DNA of 64,000 nucleotides from Amorphophallus konjac (Eukaryota; Streptophyta; Magnoliopsida; Alismatales; Araceae): NCBI GenBank assembly GCA_022559845.1, contig CM040126.1, positions 47,672,458 to 47,736,457 of the forward strand, written 5' to 3'. Under the pieces are notes generated by a model. It had not been told where the DNA came from. It was given only the letters and a program-made list of their open reading frames with translations, and ran no database searches. Numbering within the stretch: position 1 is the first letter of the stretch; every line of letters begins with the position of its first letter. This document shows, one piece after another, positions 54,009 to 64,000 of this stretch. The position numbers and the translations under genes were made by a program.

Positions 54009-55600
54009 CTAAAGGGTATACCACACATCACAAGGGAATACAGAATAGGGTTTGTGCCAATAAAGAAGTACATTGATAAAAAGAGTTAAAAGGAAAAAAA
54101 CTATATTGAGGGCAATAAAAGATAGGAGGGTCTTCAATTGCCACCTACAACCACTATATCTAGGTCCGCTCTTGTAGAACTTAGGGACCATGTGTGGATT
54201 ATGCGTGGCACATTGCACACACCACCAGGTGTAGGGCTTGTACCCATCATAGTGTAGCAGCCGCTTGTATGTGTCCTTTGGTTGTTCACGTAGTTCCTCA
54301 TCTTAAACTTTGATAAGAGTCCATGAGTTTATTGAAATCTTGCTTATGCTTCTTCAGACTTTCTAAGTACATAGTACACTGCTCACTTTTCTCGTGAAGT
54401 TGAAAGCTCATGCTGGTGCATGTATACATGACTTTCCTTACTGGCACAACAACGGTGGCTTTCAGTGGTATGGCAATGAGAATAGAGTCTGAAGCATAGA
54501 CTTGTGGTCTTGCTGTGGAGCTATGGACGTTAGAGAATGTTGATTGTGTCACAGCTGGAGCAAATAGGTCTTGTGTAATCTTTTCCTTTATGTCCTCTTC
54601 TTCTTCAGCGGAGGCTCTTTGATGGAGGGAAGGTTTTCTTGTAGGAGTTTCTATTGTACTCTAAAAATCTCATGTACTTCTTCTCAACTTCTTCCCTTAT
54701 TTCCCTATCAATCTGCTGGATACATATGTCCCAGTACTGCATTATAGTAACTTGCCCTTTCTCTTGCCTAGCCATTAGACTATTGTATTCCTTGAAGAGC
54801 CTGTATTCAGATGTGAATTACAAAATATACTGCTGCTCTTCGGTGAATTTGTTCGCAATATTTCATGATTATAACTTCAGGAACATGGCCAAGCCTACTC
54901 AACTCTACCATAAATTTTGCTAGGGTAGGACCTGATTCCTTCAGTTGAAGGTGTCTAAAGGAATGTCTTAACCCAATTATAGTAGAGCTTCTTCCCTTAA
55001 TCATCTCTTATATGCACTTAAGCAAAAATTCCTACTACGAAGTCTAGTCTTGTCTATTTATAATCGTCTTGATTCTCTCAGGACAGACTTGGTGTGGTGT
55101 CATAGGTGTGGATCCTGAAATAAAGGAATAATTTGGTATAAAGATATAGATTTTATTGATAACAAAGTGAGAAATTACAATTCAGTTGCAACCCATACTA
55201 GATGGTTGGGCTAGAGCTGAGGAAGTTCCCTCCTCTTGAGTGTATGCCCTGGCTGCAGAAGGAACAAGAGGTGGGACTTCCTCTGATGAAGAGGATTCGT
55301 TCAAGATAGAGCAAACTGCTACTTGAAAATCCTCATTTAGGAGTTGATCCATGACTCCTATAATCCCAAGCCGGATTGGCCTTGCTCCTTTAGGACTTCA
55401 TTATATCTGGTCCACATTTCATAGATTTTCCTACCAGTGTCACTGACCAACAGATCCGCAACATCAGTGGGGACTTTTGATGGGGACATCAGCTCAAGAT
55501 GGAAGCTCGATGGATGCGGGTGGACCGGCACTAATGAGATCTTGAATCAATCAAACTTGAAGCTGGAGACTATCCCCGCCATTAAATAATTGTAGTTGTA
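54009..55600 (-). pseudogene. Decayed multi-frame coding remnant, family not recognised
   Basis: Several protein-like minus-strand frames follow one another: one near 55500-55200 (contains KIYEMWTRYNEVLKEQG), one at 54807-55004, one around 54790-54650 (contains CIQQIDREIREEVEKKY), 54298-54552, and one continuing to 54009 (contains TWWCAMCHA). Their composition (amphipathic Glu/Lys-rich helices, a Cys-x2-Cys-His) looks like real protein, but stops and frame changes interrupt it. On the plus strand, 55690-55870 has TATTTAAGCATGTACC followed by a leader-like stretch reminiscent of pararetrovirus promoters. An endogenous pararetrovirus or unusual retroelement remnant is possible. I cannot name it. 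Confidence 0.3.
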
Positions 55601-56089
55601 TTTAAATTTTATATTTCATTGTGTCAAGAGTCATTATTAGCATGTATTTGTTTATCATGTAGTGTTTTATTGTCTACGACTGCTTGTATTTTTAAGGAAG
55701 GTTTTAAGTATTGTCTTTTTAGTTCTCTAGGTAGTGGTCTCTAAAAAGAGTCTATTTAAGCATGTACCCTCTCCTGTGGAAGGAATGAAGAAGAAATATC
55801 ATTTTCATATTTGAAATCCCTATCTCCTGTGAGTGTGCCTCCGAGAAGGAGTTGTGAGGGTGAGAAGCCCCAGGCACGAAGCCCTCCATCCGGGTGTGAA
55901 GCTCTGACCCATTCCCCCTTACCCTGTAGCCATCTTTAATTTCTCCCCCTCACTTCTCCACCTGTCCCACGGTTCCAGCAGTAGCCACACAGAACCCCGC
56001 CACCCTGTCCCACCAGCAGTGGCGGAGCCAGGAATATTTGAAAGGGGGGGCAAAATAAAACTAATATAATAAAATTCATTCATTTTCAT

Positions 56090-59073
56090 TCAAGTAGAAG
56101 ATATTTTACAAGTGAGTTGTCCACGACGAATCTTCATATTCTGAAAGCGTTGCATTATTGTCTCATTGTCAATGCTTTCAAATATCTCTTTCTCAATATA
56201 TGTCACCAAATTATCATTCATCCATTGATCTCCCATTCTATTGCGCAATCGATTCTTCACAATTCTCATTGCTGAAAATGCTCTCTCCACTGTGGCTGTA
56301 GCAACTGGTAAAGTCAATGTCAATGTCAACAACAAATAAACTAATGGATAGATAATATCTTTTCTCTTTTCAACCATCCTTTCAGCAAGTTCTGTAATTC
56401 AACCAGTTGAGTAAAATCATCATCAGATCGCATGTCAATTATATAAGTCTCTAACTGATTATCAAGTGTTTGTAATTACACAGAAGAGAACTCATTTGGA
56501 TAGAACTCAGCAAATTTGATTAACTTTTCTTTATTGTAGGCTGCAAATGATCTTTCTGGATTCAAGCATGATAGACAGAGTAATAGCTCGGTGCTTACTT
56601 CAGTGAATCGACTGTTAAGCTCTTGAAGTTGCATATCTAAAACTGAATAAAATAACTCAACACGATAGTGATGCAAATTTGTAATTTGTTGAGCTCTTTG
56701 TCTTGAACGTCCTCGAGGCATAAAAATATCATCCATATTAGGAATGCCAATCTCATATTTTGCACAAAAAGATGAAACCTCTAACAAATGAGAATTCCAC
56801 CCATCATTTCTCATTGTTTGCATCCGTTGTTTTGAGATGTCAACTAATTTCATAGCATTATCAATATCTTGATCTTTCCGTTGCAGTGCTTGTGATAGTT
56901 CATTTGTTATTCCTAAGATCATTTTCATTAAATGGAGATTAAACACAAAATCATAAGTCTTAATTGACTCCAATAGCATATATGCTTCAGCCCTTTGCTC
57001 TGAATTTGAACCATCTTCCATCACAGTCTCAACCACATCAAGTATAGATGCAAACATAGAGATCAAATTAACCAATACATTATAATGAGAACCCCAACGA
57101 GTATCCCCTGCTCTTTTTAAGCTTCTCTCTTGATTTAAACCTCTCCCGCTTTCAAGTTCACCAATTTCAAGAGCTTTAGCAATTTCTGTAGCTTGTTTTT
57201 CTCGGAGTTGATCATACCACTTACATGAAGCTCCAACATCATTGAATAACATAGCAACCAAATTAAAAAATAGAGCAATTTCTATATGAGATTTAGAAAC
57301 TGCAACTATTGCTAATTGAAGCTGATGTGCTAAACAATAGATATAATAAGCACATTCATTCTCTCTCATTTTTTCAATAACCGCTGCTCATCTAATAGGT
57401 CAAAGGGAGAGTGCACCCCCATTCCAGAGGAAGGGAATGTTCCCACTCCACCTTCAAGCCACTAGATGCTTAATTTTATTGATACTTCAAATGCTACATA
57501 ATCACTTAGAGGCCATCCTCTAGAGTACACTGAGATAGAAGGAATGAGGCCTACGCATCCGTAAGGTCCTTGCTACAAATACACTATGAGTGCTAAAGAG
57601 ATGTGGGGACGCCATAAGGGAGGCACCCATCCTGCAGAGAGGAGGTCTGTGCTTCCAGCTTCAGCAACCGGTTCTTCCATGCCAACTCCCGGGTCGGAGG
57701 GCAGCAGTGGAGAAGGTCCGTGCAAGTCGCTTTTGGAGCGAGGGGGTCGTGCAGTCTGCATCGAAAGGGAGGTCCGTGCAGCCAGTATCCAGTCCTTGCA
57801 ATTCCGGCACTATATCATTCCTTGCAATACATGTACCTGAAGGAGACTAGCCCCAGCCGGTCTACCACAAGTGGACCAAAACAACTCTTCGGTAGCTGAG
57901 AAGAGGAGGAATAAGAAGCATTGCATTGAGCATTGCAGGCATGGGAGGCAAGAGCGTCTGGCACTTGATTTCCTTGAGTGTTTTAAGCCCATTCAACTCA
58001 CCACGCATATTACTTGCTCCATCATACCCTTGACCATGTATTCTTGATATAGTTAATCCATGTTTGGATAATAATAACTCAATGCCTTCCTTGAGTGTTT
58101 GAGCTGTAGTATTTAGAAGATGTACAATACCAAGAAAACGTTCTACCACATGTCCACTTTTGTCCACATATCGCAAAGCAACTGCTAGTTGTTCCTTATT
58201 TGACATATCTCGACATTCATCTACTAAGATTGAGAAAAAAGCATCATCAAGATCATCAATGATAGCATTTGTTGTCTCCATAGCACTTGCATGAGCTATT
58301 TCCTTCTGAATTTCAGGTGCAACTAGTTTCAAATTTTCTGGAGCATTATTTAAAACAACCTGAGCAATACTTTCATTATGCTTAGCAAGAAAGTGTAGTA
58401 ATTCAAGAAAGTTGCCTTGATTTCTTGAGTATTCAGATTCATCATGTCCTCTAAAAGATAAGCCCTGTCTTTGGAGAAAACGAACACAATCAACTGATGC
58501 CTCTAAACGAATTCGATACGCATGTTTTTCCTGCTCTGATTGCTTTATCAAAATTGACTGGATATTTTGATTCTGCTTGAATAAGCTCTCACACTTTCTT
58601 CTAGCCTCGTTATGTGCACTGTTATGTCCTCCAACATGACTTCCTATTTTCTCCTTTTTCTTCCAATTTTTAAATCCATCAGTAACAAATGCATCCCCTC
58701 CACCCTCTTGTTTCTCAGGTCTAAAACAATAACAGTATAAACAGAAAATAGCATCTTTCTCTTTATTGTACTCCAACCAATCTTTGTACTCATTATACCA
58801 TGCAGGATTAAATCGCCGTTCTACTTTACCAAACTTAGTCTGTGGAAATTTAATATCCTTCGGTTGAAAAGGACCCTTTTGTAAATATGCTCTTCTAATT
58901 TGATCTCGATCATTTGGATGGTAATCAACAATCTTTTTTCTCAATCCTGGATCTGACGGAAGATTTTTAATGTCTACAACTTCACGTTGTCTCTTGGATG
59001 AAGTCGATATCTCAATAGCCGTATTGTCATTTACTTTGTCATGTGCTGTTTTTAGAGTTATCCCTCTCTTCAA
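56090..59073 (-). pseudogene. hAT transposase (TTF zinc finger / DUF4371 type), broken
   Basis: This is the transposase of the enclosing element, related to plant zinc-finger MYM-type-1-like proteins. The first part (59073-57862, 403 codons) carries a TTF-type zinc finger around residues 85-165 (CLYCYCF, GGHNSAHNEARRKCESL). A DUF4371/RNase H-like core follows, with candidate catalytic aspartates in ILVDECRD (about 285) and GYDGASNMRG (about 350). The second part (57369-56476) begins ENECAYYIYCLAHQLQL, the helical insertion domain. The third (56377-56090) is the C-terminal dimerisation domain (LPVATATVERAFSAMR). The breaks are about 600 bp of foreign or intronic sequence at 57376-57975, an in-frame TAA at 56476-56478 and a frameshift near 56385-56400. 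The start at 59073 is the first Met of the frame. Confidence 0.88.
57376..57975. other. About 600 bp interrupting the hAT transposase
   Basis: It lies between the LKTL end of the core and MRENEC of the next block, which are adjacent in intact relatives. Transposase frames on either side are in the same phase. The stretch has stops in all minus frames and GC-rich segments (GAGGTCCGTGCAGCCAG-type). It could be an intron, but the acceptor side is not pyrimidine-rich. It could equally be a small insertion or captured host sequence. Confidence 0.5.
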
Positions 59074-60341
59074 AAATTTATCTATAAAAAGTATATGATT
59101 ACTTTAAGTTAGCATTATAGTGAAAATAAAATTTTCCATCTATATATTTAAACTTTGCATCTTACCCATGTTAGAGTGGAGTGGGGTGTGGGGGGCCAGA
59201 CGTGCGGATCGGAGAGACTTACTGCAAGCCTACAAAGCAACCCTGTGCACAGCCCGTTAGTCTTTTTTATTTCTGCTCAACCATCAAAAAATAACCATGC
59301 ACGGCTGGAGACAAAGTTTCTCAGCCAGCAGCTGCAATACCCTTTTATGGTTCTACTTATTAGGGATGAAAAAAATAAATCTAGGCACATAATATGTGTA
59401 GTCGAAGAATCAACACGGAAATACATTTATTCGTACACCTTTTGGCGTCCATGTACAATTATAATAATTTCTTTGCCATCCATATGCAAGTACGAAAATA
59501 CGCGAGTCGAAAAATCACCAAACCAACACAAGCACAATCAGACACAAAAATGCACTAGATTTTTAACGTCAAAAAAACCCCCACGACATGGAGGGAAAAA
59601 AATCATGGGACAAACCGACAACACTCTTCTATGAAAAATAGTAGTTCACAATTATTTAGAAGAGAGAAACTTCCTCTCTCAAGATTTGTCCAAATCTCAA
59701 AGAATACAAATAAGAGAGTGGAAGAATACGAGTAATACAAATAAGAATCACAGCAAAAATATACTGTCAAACTGACCGTTCCGTGACAGAAAAACTATCC
59801 CGTAGATCCTTATCTTCTATCCTTCCCTTCTTCTCTGGCTCCCCGTGCTTAATCGTTGTTGGCCGATATTTTCTCGGCCACACCCGTAGCAGCCGCGGGC
59901 AAGCTCCTGCTCGGCTGCTCACTTCACCGTAGCAAGAGACAAAGAGAAAACCTATTTTTTTCTCAGCCACGAGTTGCCACAAGCCTCTCTTCTCAGCCGC
60001 AAAGACCAAAACAGCAAGAAGCAAACCTATTCTCCTTAATACCCACAGCCGCACCACCCTAGAGAAATATCATCTCCACCGTCCATCGTAGAAGCCTAAA
60101 AGGGAATCAAGGGATTAAAATAAGACTATCTGCTTTAAAGTTCACATGAGACCCACCACGACTGTTCACGTTTTTAGCCTTTTAGGTATTACTTACGATG
60201 TGGTGGGGTATAATCCACCCACCCCTCCTTTTAGGTTTTAACACATTCCTTTAACATATTATATATCTAAGTCTATTATATTCAAAATTGCCCCCCCTTG
60301 CCCCCCCTGGCTCCGCCACTGCCCACCAGTGTAGCACCCCT

Positions 60342-60366
60342 TCTTCTTCTTCTTCTTCTTCTTCCC
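60342..60366. repeat. (TTC)n microsatellite
   Basis: About eight TTC units lie just outside the hAT element. Confidence 0.9.
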
Positions 60367-60484
60367 TCTCTTCTATGTACGCCCTGCACCCCAAAACCAG
60401 CACCACTTCTGTCTGGCCTTTGCACCACCACGTCTTCTCTATCATGCCACACCCCACCCTTCTTCTTCCACTTTCTATCACCTG

Positions 60485-61025
60485 TAGGGCTGTCAATGGG
60501 CCTGGTCGGCCCGACAGGCCCGCGGGCTCGGCCCGATTTCGGGTCGGGCCGCAAGGTCTTTTTCGGCCCGCGGGTTTTTAGTCGGGCCTAAAAGCCCGGC
60601 CCGACTAGACTCGCGGGCCGGGCTCGGGCTTTGAGTTCGGCCCGCGGGCCGGCCCGGCCCGATCCTTTTTTTTATTCTCACTTCAAATTTTAAAAACTAT
60701 TTAGTCAAACTTATGTTATTTTACTTAATTAGAAATTTTAAAATTCTCTTTTCACATAAATTATGTAATTAATATCAAAATTTTAATTTATTTAGTGAGA
60801 TTATAAATTTTATAGTATTAAATCTATTAATTTTTATTATTTTTATTATTTTATTTAAGTAGTCGGGCCGGGCCGGGCCTTAGTCGGGCTTTGAATTTTT
60901 TACATAATGTCGGGCCCGACCCGGCCCGGCCCGACATAGGTCGGGCTCGGGCCTTACTCTTGATAAGTCGGGCCCGGGCCGGGCCGACCTAAGCCCGGCC
61001 CGGGCCTGGCCCATTGACAGCCCTA
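60485..61025. mobile_element. hAT-type MITE, GC-rich, 541 bp
   Basis: It starts TAGGGCTGTCAATGGGCC and ends with the exact reverse complement, GGCCCATTGACAGCCCTA. ATCACCTG is duplicated at 60477-60484 and 61026-61033. The terminal regions are filled with GGCCCG / CGGGCC motifs (more than twenty copies of GGCCC-type words) around an AT-rich core. This TIR family is very common in plants. Confidence 0.92.
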
Positions 61026-61409
61026 ATCACCTGCAACAACGAGTTCCATCGCGGCAGGCTTGCACAGCCACTCCTGAGCCCCCGCCCGGCCACCTTGTGC
61101 CATCGACCTGCATTTACACTGCCATTGTCGGCCCCTCCTGAGTTCGCCGCCAGCCACCCTATGCCCACCGTCGGCAACCTGATCCAGGATTTTTCAGATC
61201 AGAATTCGTGAGTCTCGGATCGCGTTTTACGATTAAATCAGATTTTTTGACTGCCGGGCCTTCGGACCCCTGCGTAGGGTGAACCGATGTGTTTTCAGAC
61301 TCCGAGATGTTACAGGTACGTTGTGCATTTTTCAAAGTTCGTGGGAATGATTTTCCCCAATTTTTGTATTTTCTAGATTTTTAAAACCCCGATTTATTTC
61401 TTATAACTA

Positions 61410-62610
61410 TTTTTTTTAATTAAGGTCATACTTGCAGGGGCAGGGGGAGAGAACTCGACCCCGGCCACCATACAAGAGAATTTTATAGATAATAAGCAGA
61501 AGAGGGAGAGGAAGGGTAGGGATACAGGGGACAACAAAAGTCCAGGGGGTGGGGGGGGGCATCCTACTAAGGAAGGGAGGAGCCCAATTACATCATGTGG
61601 GCAAGGCCCAATAAACCAAAAAGAGAAGAAGTAGAAACGAGGCCCAGTATGTGGGGTAAAGTAGACACAAGAAGATGGCATGCAACCCAAGAAGCCCAAC
61701 AATAGAAACCAAGAGACCAAGAACCATGGGCGAGCAACAGGCAAACAACAAAAAACTAAATGGCAAACAGGAAAGCAGTTGCAAGCGCCATTAGAGATCT
61801 CAATCCCGGGTGGAGGAGGACGATCTAGAGCCCCGGTGGGAACGACTAGGGAAGACGCCGTACATCCGTGAAGCCGGCCGCGGAGAATCCCATGAGACAC
61901 TAAAAGTCTCGATCACGAGCAGAAGCATTAGAATAAGAACGCCGGTTGGAGCGCGTAGGAGCACCACTGGTGGGAGAGGAGGCCGAGCAAATGGGCCCAC
62001 AAACAACAACATGATGAAGACTCAGGTTGGACGCGAGCCCAATGAAATCGAAGGCTAGAAGTAGACACCAACAGGCACGTAGCGGGATGGTGATCCAGAT
62101 CATGTGGCTAGGCAGCAGCAAGAACGAGGGAGCGACGGAGGGGACCGGGACATCCCTGGAGCAGCAACGAGCGAGGGCGTAGCAAACGTGTCGAACACCA
62201 GGCAACGGAGAACCGCCCAAGGACGGGGTGCTAGCGCGGCAGCTGGAGTCGACAGGGCGCCAGTAGAGGGGACAGCATGGAAGGGGTAGACGTCCAGGCT
62301 CCTGCAAGAGGAGGCGTGTGGAGCTCACCAAACACGTGGCGCCCGTCGGAGGGGAGGGGCGCGATGGAGGAGGCGAGAGCACCGGTAGACAGCAGGTGCG
62401 CCACCGTGGGGGGGGGGGGGGGCCCACGGCGAGGCGCCGACAGGCGGAGAGGTCCAACCCTACAGCGTCCAGCCAAGAGGGCAGGAGGGCCTCTAGGTTG
62501 GAGAGCGTGAACCGGCGGAGCTGGCACCCAGAGCTCCAACGCAAAGGCCGACGGAGGGATGGGTAGGTGGGCGGGTAGCCATGGACGTCGTGGAGGAGGC
62601 GGGCGACGGA
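61410..62610 (-). mobile_element. Poly(A)-tailed retroposon-like insert
   Basis: On the minus strand the unit ends CCTTAATTAAAAAAAA, placed exactly where the B LTR sequence breaks after TTATAACT. The LTR resumes in its CT-rich leader near 62610. Two minus-strand frames (62544-61900, 214 codons, and 61900-61394, 168 codons) are open but Pro/Cys/Leu/Ser-rich, and I recognise no domain. A 3' poly(A) without LTRs suggests a LINE/SINE-type copy or a retroposed transcript. I could not define a target duplication. Confidence 0.45.
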
Positions 62611-63147
62611 GCTTCACCTCCCTCTCCCTCAGTCTTTCATTTCTCTCCCTCTCTCCTCTCGTTTCTCTCTTTCTCTCCCTCTCTTCTCCGGGTGGCCGAC
62701 GGAGCTAGAGGCTGGCGAGGCTCGTGGGGTGAGGAGCGGCGAGGATGGAGAGAGGATCGGGGCGGTGGAGCGGCGGTGTTCGTTCGTGGATTTCGGAACC
62801 CGGCGGCGATTCGAGAAGTATTTTCACGAGGAATCGACGTCATCGGCGTGGAAAATCATCGGTGGAGATAGGGGGACGTACGGATCCCTAACCCGCGCAT
62901 TCCATTTTCCTCGCGTTTTGTAGGCCTTGGTGAGGCCGAGGGCGGTTTCCTTTCATGTCGGGGTTAAAATGCATATTTTTGGGATGAGAGATGATTCGAT
63001 CGATTCGGCGAGGTTTTTGTGGATTGAATGGGACCTCCCAGTGCTAAGGAGGTTGGGGAAGAGTTTCCCCATATTTTCCCCCTCAAATGGGTTGAGTGGG
63101 GCGTGGTTTGAGCTCCCACGGCGGAGCCCTCATCGCTGCGTCACCAA

Positions 63148-63475
63148 AATCGGTAGACCGACGGAGAGGATAGGTCGACCGATTGCGTGCAGTAGGGCGG
63201 TCTGCCCAGGTTCGGTCAACCGACCCTTAGGGACCGGTCGATCGACCAGGGTTCTTGGGGCGACTGGTCTTGGACCGGTCGATCGACCCATTGGGCCGGT
63301 CGATCGACCCATTGGTCCAGTCGACCGATCCAACCCTAGGTTGACCAGCCCCGTGGGCTAGGCCGACCTGCTCAGCCCACCGGTCGATCGACCCAAGGGT
63401 CTGGTCGACCGAAAGGCTTCTTCTTTGCCCGTCTTGGCCCCGAGTCGACTCGGTTGTGACCCTTTGGTCGACCCT
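63148..63475. repeat. GGTCGACC / GGTCGATCGACC palindrome array (terminal B LTR)
   Basis: About ten motifs occur, most in the extended form CCGGTCGATCGACCCATTGG with three nearly identical units at 63235-63320. It is the fourth copy of the B-type array in this window, and its unit differs again (GATCGA centre instead of GTCGAC). Confidence 0.8.
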
Positions 63476-64000
63476 TGGCCTTGTGGATGTCCTGGACACC
63501 CCGTGGGGACCGTGACCGAGTTTTTAGGTGTCCAGAGGTACCGTGTTATCTCGATTAGCGTGCCTGTGTGGTTTTGACTGTCCTGGTGACCCCGTGTGTT
63601 CTGGGCTCTCTTGCTTTGCTAAATCGAGTCACCGTGTGCCGGTGTGAGTGTGGAGGGTCGTTCCCGCACGATGTTAGCTTCCTCATAAAGTGATTTTTCC
63701 GAGTGGGCCATGTGTATGGCCAATGACCGAGTGTTCTGTGACCCGGCCTGGGGCTGGGAGGGTTCTTGGTCTCCCTTGGAGAGGGAATTAACTTGGCAGT
63801 TGTGGGCCGCCTTAAGAATTATTCTTAACCGTGGTTTTGACCCTAGGAGTTGGGCAGATTGACGGCATGATGCCATGTTGTACGACGATCTTGACCCGAG
63901 TCGCGTGACTCAAGGACCGTTAGGTTTGTAGGTCTAGCTAGCCGTCCAGAGTCTGGTGGCGCCGAGCCACCCGATACCTCATGTTACTTGCGACAAGTGT

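Larger units (their letters stand above)
56017..60321 (-). mobile_element. hAT transposon, full length, 4,305 bp
   Basis: The left end starts CAGTGGCGGAGCCAGGAA and the right end is the reverse complement of CAGTGGCGGAGCCAGGGG, so the first 15 bases are identical. CCCACCAG is duplicated perfectly at 56009-56016 and 60322-60329, the 8-bp hAT signature. Long G/C runs (GGGGGGGC) follow each terminal repeat. The transposase lies on the minus strand (59073 to 56090). About 1.25 kb between the transposase start and the right end has no gene that I recognise. The transposase is broken, so this copy is not autonomous now, although its ends look intact. Confidence 0.93.
61180..64000 (+). mobile_element. 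B-family LTR, interrupted and running off the window
   Basis: From CAGGATTTTTCAGATCAGAA onward it follows the B LTRs in order: GTAGGGTGAACCGATG, TTCTTATAA in the TATA position, CT-rich leader (62620-62690), GGGTGGCCGACGG, GGTCGACC motifs and GGCAGATTGACGGCATGA. The first few bases are decayed. The 3' end lies beyond 64000, so it cannot be told whether this is a solo LTR or part of a full element. A retroposon-like insert occupies 61410 to about 62600. Confidence 0.75.

Noticed and set aside
59155..59634. A 159-codon plus frame next to the transposase
   Set aside because: No domain is visible, it lies antisense in the non-coding 5' region of the hAT element, and its composition is unremarkable.

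Overview
The window is nuclear DNA of a flowering plant with a repeat-rich genome, and a monocot fits well. The evidence is a spliced plant coatomer zeta gene with ordinary GT-AG introns, several plant-type MITEs, a plant hAT transposon, and nested Ty3/gypsy-like LTR elements with an initiator tRNA-Met primer site. I see no prokaryotic gene organisation, no tRNA or rRNA gene, and no CRISPR array. The only intact host protein gene I can support is the coatomer gene.

Region 1 (1-5028) is degenerate, AT-rich DNA. It holds the edge of an LTR, a Tourist-like MITE (192-423, TSD TAA) and Helitron-like ends, with one short complete candidate at 3828-4124. Region 2 (5029-40114) is a deeply nested retrotransposon stack that can be taken apart from target-site duplications (TSDs). 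A solo LTR (C1, 5029-7950, TSD GAGAG) sits beside a GC-rich minisatellite. That minisatellite is split by element B (8205-40114). Element B was then interrupted by an LTR fragment of family C2 (about 10218-12423, with a deletion), a solo LTR of family D (12626-15898, TSD GAGCA/GAGCG), a solo LTR C-2 (16830-21448, TSD GGAGT) and a reversed solo LTR of B's own family (B2, 23312-39421, TSD AGAGG). B2 was itself interrupted by a C2 solo LTR (24926-28974, TSD TTCGG) and by a complete, fairly young element A (29779-39036, TSD CCCAC). Element A has two LTRs of about 3.33 kb around only 2.6 kb of internal DNA. It carries a primer-binding site and a polypurine tract but no recognisable gag or pol, so it is a LARD-like non-autonomous element. 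What remains of B's internal region matches A's non-coding interior.

Region 3 (40115-61180) is a lower-copy gene island. After the second half of the minisatellite comes the coatomer subunit zeta gene (coding exons at 42006-48599, 177 codons, six coding exons). Its start codon is the last three bases of exon 1. A hAT-type MITE (45130-45630) lies in its long second intron. Further on are a 35-bp direct repeat, a possible Copia-type LTR, a palindromic tandem array (52.0-53.0 kb), a 630-bp hAT-type MITE (53006-53635), an unrecognised decayed coding remnant (54.0-55.6 kb), a full-length hAT transposon with 8-bp TSDs and a broken transposase (56017-60321), and a 541-bp GC-rich MITE (60485-61025). 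Region 4 (61180-64000) is another B-type LTR running off the window, split by a poly(A)-tailed minus-strand retroposon-like insert.

The most unusual signal is shared by the LTR families. Each carries tandem arrays of short inverted repeats, and each family uses a different palindrome: GTAACGCGC/GCGCGTTAC hairpins in A, GGTCGACC in B, GGCGCGCC in C1, GTGCAC-centred units in C-2, GGCGCC in one C2 copy and CCGCGAGA/TCTCCGCGG in another, and AGCGGTC/GACCGCT in D. In A and B the arrays lie downstream of the LTR TATA box, so they would be transcribed as leader hairpins.
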